From Herbinix luporum (GTDB lineage: Bacteria > Bacillota > Clostridia > Lachnospirales > Lachnospiraceae): a stretch of 64,000 nucleotides of DNA. The DNA lies in assembly GCF_900070325.1 (NCBI RefSeq), contig NZ_LN879430.1, positions 2,263,501-2,327,500 on the forward strand. The letters run 5' to 3'. Under the pieces are notes generated by a model, which was given only the letters and a program-made list of their open reading frames with translations, did no database searches and was not told the origin of the DNA. Position numbers and translations under genes: made by a program. Below are positions 55,674-64,000 of this stretch, one piece after another. How positions within the stretch are numbered: position 1 is the stretch's first letter; the number at the start of each line of letters is the position of its first letter.

Positions 55674-56864
55674 TTAAGGAATTAACTCCTCATAAGCCCG
55701 CAATATACCATTATATATTCCTTTTGCAATATCTTCTTGTCCGGCGGCGCTTTTTAAGTATTTTAAATCATTATTATTGGTCATATAACCGGCTTCAATA
55801 ATAACTGCAGGAACTTTTGCATTCCGCAGGATAAAGATATCATTATTTTGCATTCTAACTAATCCATTATTTTTTAAAGGGACAATTTTAGATATTTCCT
55901 CACTTAATATCCCCGCAAAGTCCACAGTTTTAATATCCTTATGTTCATGATCATAATAAAGGATTTCAGTTCCGTTTGGCCTTGTGGAAGTACTGGCATT
56001 ACAGTGAATACTTATGAAGAAATCACAATCCACTTCATTGGCCAGTGTAAATCGAGGCCTTAGGAATATTGTTTCATCTGATAATCTAGTATAATAGACC
56101 TTAATATCATCATTGTCAATAAGTTCTTTTAGGGCCGATAATATCTTTATATTAATTTCTTTTTCATATGTATTGCCATCCTTAGAAAGTGCTCCTGGAT
56201 CCTTACCACCATGTCCCGCATCTATAACCAAAATTTTATCATATACATCTTTTGGCCTTCTTAAATCAATATAATAATTATTATCATCCTCATATAAAAT
56301 ATGAGCATATACATGGTTTAGTTTAAGCAGAATTTCATATTCCCTATATCCTAAATTATCCGACTGGCTACTTATGGTGATTTCATGAACAGGATCATTT
56401 CCATAATCCCTAATAGGATCACTACTTTCTAAACCATCCTCATCATTTTCTGATGTGTCTACTTCTACATAATCAGGTTCTCCTATAAATTTTTCTTCTT
56501 TATAAACCCTACTAATATAGTCGCCATCAATTATTTCATCCATATAGCCGGATATGATAATTTTAAGACTCCTATTAATATAAAGATCCTGTAATTGTAT
56601 CTGAAGGTCATCACCTTTGGGCTTTTTTATTATTAAGTATTGATCTTGCAACTGTTTTAATACGGACTTATTTGCTTTCTTTGTTTTAGTTTGATTATTA
56701 TCATTATCTTTAGTAAGCTTATTATAATAAGCTTTTTCATCCTGAGTATTACTTGCTGATATGGCTAAAGAATTATAATGTTTTATAGCAAATGAAATAA
56801 CAATCACAAATATCATTAACAGAACATTTTTAATGGCAGTCTTCATTAGCAATCTATTATCCAA
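55674..56864 (-). CDS. N-acetylmuramoyl-L-alanine amidase (Amidase_3)
   Basis: A 396-residue cell-wall hydrolase. One N-terminal membrane segment, a polar region of about 170 residues with Asp, Asn and Lys clusters, then the zinc amidase domain: VIDAGHGGKDPGA, SIHCNASTSTRPNGTE and VIIEAGYMTNNNDL with catalytic Glu. The start is uncertain: a TTG at 56864 has GGGGGG about eight bases ahead; a frame open to 56960 includes residues unlike a signal. I take the TTG. Likely role in cell separation or sporulation. Confidence 0.88.
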   Translation of the reverse strand: MDNRLLMKTAIKNVLLMIFVIVISFAIKHYNSLAISASNTQDEKAYYNKLTKDNDNNQTKTKKANKSVLKQLQDQYLIIKKPKGDDLQIQLQDLYINRSLKIIISGYMDEIIDGDYISRVYKEEKFIGEPDYVEVDTSENDEDGLESSDPIRDYGNDPVHEITISSQSDNLGYREYEILLKLNHVYAHILYEDDNNYYIDLRRPKDVYDKILVIDAGHGGKDPGALSKDGNTYEKEINIKILSALKELIDNDDIKVYYTRLSDETIFLRPRFTLANEVDCDFFISIHCNASTSTRPNGTEILYYDHEHKDIKTVDFAGILSEEISKIVPLKNNGLVRMQNNDIFILRNAKVPAVIIEAGYMTNNNDLKYLKSAAGQEDIAKGIYNGILRAYEELIP

Positions 56865-57075
56865 ACAACTTCCCCCCTTCATGGAGATAAATTTCGATTT
56901 TAGGTATATTATATATGAATCTATCCCTATTAACAATTGTATTCTGATAATATTACTCAAATATTGTTGAAACTTGCTATATTTTATGTTGGCTAATTAT
57001 TGCTTTTCTATAAAGTAATATATATAATTAAACCGTAACTTATATATAATGATTGTTACACAGGTAGGGGATAAA

Positions 57076-57996
57076 ATGAGATCAATAAATTATATACCAA
57101 TCAAGCAAAAGGACGGTTATATAACTAAACTTATCTATCTAAGTTCCCAAAAGAAGCCAAAAGCCAGTATATTAATATTACACGGTATGGCAGAACATTG
57201 CATACGTTATTATCCCTTTGCAGAATACTTATTAGATTTAGGATTAGATGTATACCTATATAACCATAGAGGTCATGGAAGGGATAAAAGGCTAGACGAA
57301 TTAGGATACATTTCTGACCATAAAGGTTACCAGCTTCTTATTGAGGATGCTATTACAATCAGTAAATATATTAATAAGAACAGCAGAACTAAGAATCTCT
57401 TCTTATTTGGCCATAGTATGGGTTCACTAATAGCTAGAAATGTAATCCAAACATATAATGATTATAATGGTGTCATATTATGTGGTACAGCTTATCCTTC
57501 TCAATTTCTTATTATGTCTGGATTATTTATTACTTGTCTAATCAAAAAAATTAAAGGACCAAGATATATTTCCCCTTTCTTACATAACTTAATCTTTGGA
57601 AATAAAAAATATACAGTCTTATCAGATAGAACAGCTTATGATTGGCTATCAAGAAGCCATCCTGCAGTGGGAGCTTATGTCCATGACCCTTATTGCGGAT
57701 TTACATGTACTGCCTCATTTTATCATGACCTTATGAAACTAACTGCTAATGCTGCTAATAAAAAATTATTATCTAAGACCAAAGCTGATCTTCCTCTATT
57801 TATTATAAGCGGTGAAAAAGATCCCGTTGGAGGTTATGGAAAGGATGTTAAGGAGCTAATTACAGTTTATAAAAGCCTTGGTTTCACCAATATAGATTAT
57901 AAATTATATCCTGACTGCAGACATGAATTATTAAACGAGTTAAATAAACATGAAGTATATGAAGATATTTATAATTGGATCTCAAAGAAAATATAG
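57076..57996 (+). CDS. Alpha/beta hydrolase (monoacylglycerol lipase-like)
   Basis: A 306-residue serine hydrolase. Oxyanion region ILHGMAEHCIRYY, YNHRGHGRDK, nucleophile elbow GHSMGSLI, late Asp in SGEKDPVGG and His in CRHELLNE. Fits lysophospholipase/monoacylglycerol lipase proteins. The ATG at 57076 follows AGGGGAT; an earlier frame start at 57049 is not needed. Confidence 0.9.
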   Translation: MRSINYIPIKQKDGYITKLIYLSSQKKPKASILILHGMAEHCIRYYPFAEYLLDLGLDVYLYNHRGHGRDKRLDELGYISDHKGYQLLIEDAITISKYINKNSRTKNLFLFGHSMGSLIARNVIQTYNDYNGVILCGTAYPSQFLIMSGLFITCLIKKIKGPRYISPFLHNLIFGNKKYTVLSDRTAYDWLSRSHPAVGAYVHDPYCGFTCTASFYHDLMKLTANAANKKLLSKTKADLPLFIISGEKDPVGGYGKDVKELITVYKSLGFTNIDYKLYPDCRHELLNELNKHEVYEDIYNWISKKI

Positions 57997-58068
57997 ATAA
58001 TAATAAAAACATGGGTATTCTTACATATGCTAAAAGCATAATATAGTCCCATGTTTTTATTATACATA

Positions 58069-59223
58069 TCAATTAATGGATTTTGCCTTTGGAGGTTTGG
58101 GTCCCATAAACTGATAAAAATATGTTTTCATCATGCCATTATATACTTTCCTATTCCTATCTGCCTTTCTTCCGATATATTTTTCAGCATTTTCATACCC
58201 TGTAATAATATAGTATGACCAAGCATCTAATGATCCAAATACTTTTCCTATCTCTTTGTATAAGCCAGGTAAATTTTTTTGCTCCTCTAACCTTTCTCCG
58301 TAGGGAGGATTAGTTATTATAAAACCATATTTTTTACTGCTGCTAAGACTTGAAAGATCCTTCTGTTGAAAATGTATGAGGTGATCCACTCCGGCCATCC
58401 TTGCATTTTGTCTTGCAGCCTTTACAATTTCTCCATCTATATCATAGCCTTGAATATTCATATCAATATCTTTAAGCTGAAGATCCCTTGCCTCATCTCT
58501 TGCTTCTTTCCATATTTTATCTGGAAAGAAGCCCTTCCAAGATTCTGCAAGAAAACTTCTGTTAATACCCGGTGCTATCTTTGCACCTATTAAAGCTGCC
58601 TCAATGGGGATTGTTCCACTACCACAAAAAGGATCAACTAATATACGGTCCTTATTCCATGGGGTCAGCATAATTAAGGCTGCAGCCAGTGTCTCTGTAA
58701 TAGGAGCCTTGCTGATTAATTTACGATATCCTCTTCGATGTAGGGACTCCCCAGAGGTATCGATACAAACTGTAACCTCATCCTTTATAATGGTTACCCG
58801 GAGAGGGTATGCACTTCCGCTTTCTTCAAACCATTCAATCTTATATTTTTTCTTCATCCTTTCAACAATTGCCTTTTTCATTATAGATTGAATATCTGAC
58901 GGACTAAAAAGCTTAGAATTTATTGAATTTGCTTTTGCCACCCAGAACCTTCCGTCAGAAGGTATATATTCTTCCCAGGGAATGGCTTTTGTGCTTTCAA
59001 ATAATTCATCAAAGGTTTCAGCCTTAAAAGATGCTACTTTCAGCAAAACTCTCTCTGTTGTCCTAAGAAACATATTAGCTCTGGCACATAAATTTATATC
59101 ACCGGTATAAGTTACCTTACCATTATCTACATTTGTTATTTCATATCCCAAATCCTTGATTTCTCGCTTTAAAACAGCTTCTAAGCCAAAATGACAAGGT
59201 GATATATATTCATATTTTATCAT
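58069..59223 (-). CDS. THUMP-domain RNA methyltransferase (RlmL/RlmK-like N-terminal type)
   Basis: A 384-residue AdoMet enzyme. N-terminal THUMP domain (about 5-160, FGLEAVLKREIKDLGYEITN), then Rossmann methyltransferase with ILVDPFCGSGTIPIEAALIG and the catalytic NPPY in IITNPPYGERL. It matches the YpsC-type 23S rRNA guanine-N2 methyltransferases of Firmicutes. Monocistronic. Confidence 0.93.
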   Translation of the reverse strand: MIKYEYISPCHFGLEAVLKREIKDLGYEITNVDNGKVTYTGDINLCARANMFLRTTERVLLKVASFKAETFDELFESTKAIPWEEYIPSDGRFWVAKANSINSKLFSPSDIQSIMKKAIVERMKKKYKIEWFEESGSAYPLRVTIIKDEVTVCIDTSGESLHRRGYRKLISKAPITETLAAALIMLTPWNKDRILVDPFCGSGTIPIEAALIGAKIAPGINRSFLAESWKGFFPDKIWKEARDEARDLQLKDIDMNIQGYDIDGEIVKAARQNARMAGVDHLIHFQQKDLSSLSSSKKYGFIITNPPYGERLEEQKNLPGLYKEIGKVFGSLDAWSYYIITGYENAEKYIGRKADRNRKVYNGMMKTYFYQFMGPKPPKAKSIN

Positions 59224-59293
59224 GGTTTCCTCCTAGCGTATCTTAAAATATATAATAGCATTGTAAGGTTTATTATCTGTATAGTCAATGTTT

Positions 59294-59605
59294 TTATAAG
59301 CTACTACCCTCTAGTTTACCACGATATGCCCGAATTCCTCCGTATAGGTTTTTTATATTATAGCCATGTTTCATTAAATCTCTTGCTGCCATTAAGCTAA
59401 TATTACCTCTGTCACAATAAAAAATTAATAATTTATTTCTATTCAACCTGTTAATTTCATTTTCCAAATTTTCATAAGGTATGTTAATAGCTGAAGGAAT
59501 ATGCCCCTTTAGATATTCTTCTTTTTCCCTCAAATCTATAATTAAAACATCCGGACGGCCTATATAATAAATCACTTCATTTGCCCTGATTGTTTCAAAA
59601 GACAT
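59294..59605 (-). CDS. Rhodanese-domain protein
   Basis: About 103 residues: a single rhodanese fold with VLIIDLREKEEYLKGHIPSA and the active-site Cys in FYCDRGNIS. A sulfur-transfer role is likely. ATG at 59605 chosen; an upstream in-frame start exists at 59623. The neighbours give no clue to the acceptor. Confidence 0.88.
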   Translation of the reverse strand: MSFETIRANEVIYYIGRPDVLIIDLREKEEYLKGHIPSAINIPYENLENEINRLNRNKLLIFYCDRGNISLMAARDLMKHGYNIKNLYGGIRAYRGKLEGSSL

Positions 59606-59767
59606 CCCGCCACTTCCTTTCATATTTTATAGAAAGCTTGAATATTTTTTGGTACAAAATGAATATTATAAGTATCTTATTATATTATATTCCGACAAAA
59701 TTATTTTGATATAATACAAAAAAAGGTAGGCCCATATGGCCTACCAATAATAGATATTTTCCTTTTA

Positions 59768-60061
59768 TTAATTATTATTATCGAGATTTCTAAATCTACT
59801 TGAATTATTTCTTACATTACATCTGGTTCCTGTGCTATTAGATCCTGTGTAATTAGATGTTCTTGTGTTACTTGTATTGTTTGTATTGTTTGCATTTCGA
59901 ACATTGTTAGTATTATTGGCGTTTCTTGTATTATTGGCATTACTTGCATTTCTGCTGTTGGTATTATTAGCATTTCTACTGTTAGTGTTGTTAGCATTTC
60001 TGCTATTGTTTTGTGTATTGTTTGTAGTATTTCTTACATTGGATGTTTGATTATTGTTCAT
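59768..60061 (-). CDS. Asn/Thr/Arg-rich low-complexity protein
   Basis: A 97-residue protein made almost entirely of Asn, Thr, Ser, Arg and Ala in irregular repeats (NSRNANNTNSRNANN, NTRNANNTNN), with one Cys near the end and no hydrophobic core. A strong AGGAGG lies just ahead of the ATG, so it is probably translated. The repeat units also appear in the DNA. It resembles low-complexity spore-coat or matrix proteins in composition, but no family is recognised. Confidence 0.65.
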   Translation of the reverse strand: MNNNQTSNVRNTTNNTQNNSRNANNTNSRNANNTNSRNASNANNTRNANNTNNVRNANNTNNTSNTRTSNYTGSNSTGTRCNVRNNSSRFRNLDNNN

Positions 60062-60252
60062 AGCTGGCCTCCTATATAAAATCTAAATTGCTATTGCAAA
60101 TATTATTATTTGTTTTTTTAATAGAAATATGCACTTTATTTTCTGTGGAATATTGTCATTTTTGTCATTTTTTATAAAAAATCATTAAATTTTTGATATA
60201 ATATGTCTTTATTTAAACCTTGCATTATAGACATTTATATACTATAATAATA

Positions 60253-60281
60253 AAGTGCTCAGACTAAGCTTCTGAGCACTT
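60253..60281 (-). terminator. Hairpin terminator
   Basis: AAGTGCTCAGA and TCTGAGCACTT form an eleven-pair perfect stem; TTATTATTATAG follows on the minus strand. Confidence 0.75.
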
Positions 60282-60316
60282 ATAACCCCTTATTAATTAT
60301 TTATACTCCCCTCATC

Positions 60317-60351
60317 GAAACGACCGCTTGGCTCCCCCTTGCGGTCGTTTC
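60317..60351. terminator. GC-rich hairpin
   Basis: GAAACGACCGC and GCGGTCGTTTC form an eleven-pair stem with a 13-base loop; a short T-rich tail follows on the plus strand. Confidence 0.6.
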
Positions 60352-60397
60352 TTATTGTTATAATAAAATTATATATACATACACCTTATTGCTAGGT

Positions 60398-60844
60398 TTA
60401 TTGCTTTTTAAAAATAGCCCATAATACAGCAATAATAATTAATAATGGTAAAAATAAAAATAACATTCTAATCATAATCCAACCGATTCGAATTATGAAA
60501 AACAAAAGCATAAAGAGAATAAATATACCTAAGGCCTTATGGTACCACTTTAAATGATAATATTTTATATTCCTATTAGTATCATTTTCATACCTGCTAT
60601 AATTACTATCATATCTATTACTATTATAATTACTGTAATTATTAGTTGAATTTTTTTCACTTTCTATTATTGTCTTTGCTATCAGTCTCGGATCACCAAT
60701 TTCCTTTATTACTTCTTCTTCGCTTTTATCCTCTTGTGAACTTATATATTCACTATAAAACCTGATACTCTGTTCTATAACTCTATTATCTATTTCCCCC
60801 TCTAAAGACTGTCTGAGGATATCAAGAAATTCTTTTTTATTCAT
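60398..60844 (-). CDS. HAAS/DUF1700-type membrane protein
   Basis: A 148-residue protein. The first 65 residues match the HAAS-type signalling domain (MNKKEFLDILRQSLEGEIDN and EEEVIKEIGDPRLIAKTIIE), followed by an Asn/Tyr/Ser/Arg-rich spacer and two membrane segments (about 102-145). Such proteins often lie next to PadR-type regulators and control them; none is adjacent here. AGGAGG-type site precedes the ATG. Confidence 0.82.
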   Translation of the reverse strand: MNKKEFLDILRQSLEGEIDNRVIEQSIRFYSEYISSQEDKSEEEVIKEIGDPRLIAKTIIESEKNSTNNYSNYNSNRYDSNYSRYENDTNRNIKYYHLKWYHKALGIFILFMLLFFIIRIGWIMIRMLFLFLPLLIIIAVLWAIFKKQ

Positions 60845-60906
60845 ATAAGCCTCCTTTGTCTCATTTTAACATATTTATGATATTTGGTAAATTAAGAATA
60901 AATTAA

Positions 60907-60953
60907 AAAACAAAAAAATGTGATTGCAAACAATTTTCTTGAATGCAATCACA
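60907..60953 (-). terminator. Terminator of the rRNA-linked tRNA cluster
   Basis: TGTGATTGCA and TGCAATCACA form a ten-pair stem with a 15-base loop; a long T run (TTTTTTTG TTTTTT) follows on the minus strand, just after tRNA-Arg. Confidence 0.85.
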
Positions 60954-60975
60954 TGTACTTATTCCACTATATGAT

Positions 60976-61049
60976 CGTGTGCTAGAGGATTCGAACCCCT
61001 GACCTTCTGGTCCGTAGCCAGACGCTCTATCCAGCTGAGCTAAGCACAC
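60976..61049 (-). tRNA. tRNA-Arg (ACG)
   Basis: GTGTGCT/AGCACAC acceptor; anticodon stem TCTGG/CCAGA, loop CTACGGA, anticodon ACG (read as ICG); T-loop GGTTCGAATCC. Confidence 0.93.
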
Positions 61050-61065
61050 ATATAAATTAAAACAA

Positions 61066-61152
61066 TGCCGGCGACCGGAATCGAACCGGTACGGGAGGTT
61101 GAGTCCCGCAGGATTTTAAGTCCTGTGCGTCTGCCTGTTCCGCCACGCCGGC
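61066..61152 (-). tRNA. tRNA-Leu (TAA)
   Basis: GCCGGCG/CGCCGGC acceptor, class II variable arm, anticodon stem CAGGA/TCCTG, loop CTTAAAA, anticodon TAA. Confidence 0.93.
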
Positions 61153-61157
61153 ATTAA

Positions 61158-61230
61158 TGGGACCTATAGGGCTCGAACCTATGACCCCCTGCTTGTAAGG
61201 CAGGTGCTCTCCCAGCTGAGCTAAGATCCC
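61158..61230 (-). tRNA. tRNA-Val (TAC)
   Basis: GGGATCT/AGGTCCC acceptor; anticodon stem CCTGC/GCAGG, loop CTTACAA, anticodon TAC; T-loop GGTTCGAGCCC. Confidence 0.92.
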
Positions 61231-61283
61231 AATTAGTATTTGTAAAGTTAGATCAAATTATCAATAGTTTTAGATAAAAAGAG

Positions 61284-61357
61284 CGACCCAGAAGAGACTC
61301 GAACTCTCGACCTCCGCCGTGACAGGGCGGCGCTCTAACCAACTGAGCCACTGGGCC
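61284..61357 (-). tRNA. tRNA-Asp (GTC)
   Basis: GGCCCAG/CTGGGTC acceptor; anticodon stem CCGCC/GGCGG, loop CTGTCAC, anticodon GTC; T-loop AGTTCGAGTCT. Confidence 0.93.
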
Positions 61358-61366
61358 TAAACTAAG

Positions 61367-61440
61367 TGGACCTTCAGGGACTTGAACCCCGGACCGACCG
61401 GTTATGAGCCGGTTGCTCTAACCAACTGAGCTAAAGGTCC
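61367..61440 (-). tRNA. tRNA with CAT anticodon (Met, or Ile2 with lysidine)
   Basis: GGACCTT/AAGGTCC acceptor; anticodon stem ACCGG/CCGGT, loop CTCATAA, anticodon CAT. The first pair is intact, so it is not the initiator. GGACCTTTAGCTC is also the start of Firmicute tRNA-Ile2, whose C34 becomes lysidine, so elongator Met and Ile2 cannot be told apart here. Confidence 0.85.
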
Positions 61441-61467
61441 AAACACCCGAATATTTAAACAAAAGAA

Positions 61468-61539
61468 TGACTCCAAGGGGATTTGAACCCCTGTTACCGC
61501 CGTGAAAGGGCGGTGTCTTAACCACTTGACCATGGAGCC
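61468..61539 (-). tRNA. tRNA-Glu (TTC)
   Basis: GGCTCCA/TGGAGTC acceptor; anticodon stem CCGCC/GGCGG, loop CTTTCAC, anticodon TTC; T-loop GGTTCAAATCC. Confidence 0.93.
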
Positions 61540-61548
61540 GCATCACTT

Positions 61549-61578
61549 ATTATAACACAATGTACTTGCATTTGTCAA
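61549..61578 (-). promoter_or_regulatory. Promoter of the Glu-CAT-Asp-Val-Leu-Arg tRNA group
   Basis: TTGACA (61573-61578) and TATAAT (61549-61554), 18-base spacer (17 to TTATAA), minus strand, just before tRNA-Glu. It makes this group independent of rRNA read-through. Confidence 0.78.
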
Positions 61579-61642
61579 CTAATATTTATCTATATTTTTT
61601 AGTTTGTCTAATATTTATAGCAAATATCCATTGTCTTATAAA

Positions 61643-61714
61643 CTCCCCGAGTAGGGCTCGAACCTACAACCCCACGGTTAACAGCCGTGTGCTCTACCAT
61701 TGAGCTATCGAGGA
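61643..61714 (-). tRNA. tRNA-Asn (GTT)
   Basis: TCCTCGA/TCGGGGA acceptor; anticodon stem CACGG/CCGTG, loop CTGTTAA, anticodon GTT; T-loop GGTTCGAGCCC. It lies between the 23S rRNA 3' end and the internal tRNA promoter, so it is probably processed from the rRNA transcript. Confidence 0.93.
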
Positions 61715-61796
61715 TTATATTATATTTTTAAATAAATATATTGACAAAATACTACACATGAAAATGATTTCATCCATATCTGTAAAAACCTATTTA

Positions 61797-64000
<2,204 letters not shown>

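Larger units (their letters stand above)
60062..60397. other. Intergenic region with two terminators
   Basis: Between the Asn-rich gene and the HAAS gene, both minus strand, lie two hairpins (60253-60281 and 60317-60351). No coding feature or RNA gene is otherwise supported. Confidence 0.5.

Overview
This window is chromosomal DNA from a low-GC, anaerobic, spore-forming Gram-positive bacterium, most likely a cellulolytic or saccharolytic member of the Lachnospiraceae (Clostridia). The evidence is an alpha/beta-type small acid-soluble spore protein, rubrerythrin, a cellobiose phosphorylase closely matching the clostridial enzyme, a clostridial set of housekeeping neighbours (infC-rpmI-rplT, tig-clpP-clpX-engB, prfA-prmC-DUF1385-rpmE-rho), DUF4364 and DUF6145 proteins, and strongly A+T-rich intergenic DNA with textbook sigma-A promoters. 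The species is inferred only to family level.

Left end (1-7150) is the accessory part. It holds a broken-looking AraC-type regulator at the edge, a membrane-anchored XRE regulator, and then, all on the minus strand, a compact cluster: a 21-residue peptide gene (6637-6702) behind a strong promoter, a MccB/ThiF-like adenylyltransferase with a PqqD-like N-terminal domain, a TetR regulator, an M50-type membrane metallopeptidase that itself has a PqqD-like N-terminus and no normal start codon, and a two-gene ABC exporter. I read this as a candidate ribosomally made, post-translationally modified peptide (RiPP) system: the peptide is the substrate, the ThiF enzyme activates it, the M50 protein cleaves it, and the ABC pair exports it or gives immunity. 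It is the most interesting region of the window.

7080-24600 carries a tRNA-Gln, a cation efflux protein, an iron alcohol dehydrogenase, a YbjQ-family protein, two CPBP membrane proteases, a DacF-like carboxypeptidase, a LiaF/DUF4097 envelope pair, the infC-rpmI-rplT operon with an L20-type attenuated leader and an AUU start codon, an ECF substrate-binding component, cellobiose phosphorylase, asd, dusB and coaX. 24600-43500 continues with argF, an LTA-synthase-like protein, SPFH/NfeD, an rRNA methyltransferase, prfA-prmC, rpmE, rho, malic enzyme, a radical SAM protein, and the protein quality-control run engB, clpX, clpP, tig, then glmM.

43860-53400 has the SASP gene, an orphan sugar-type binding lipoprotein, an alanine symporter, a DJ-1 protein, a choice-of-anchor A protein with Pro/Cys repeats, DedA, a CNNM/CorC-type protein and rubrerythrin. 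A large palindrome resembling paired IS3-family ends follows rubrerythrin. 53500-54320 is a seven-tRNA cluster with its own promoter and terminator. 54540-60850 has RdgB, a phosphodiesterase, a cell-wall amidase, a hydrolase, an RNA methyltransferase, a rhodanese, an Asn-rich low-complexity protein and a HAAS-domain membrane protein. 60976-61714 is a second tRNA cluster lying downstream of a 23S rRNA gene that runs off the right edge; no 5S gene lies between the 23S and the tRNAs.
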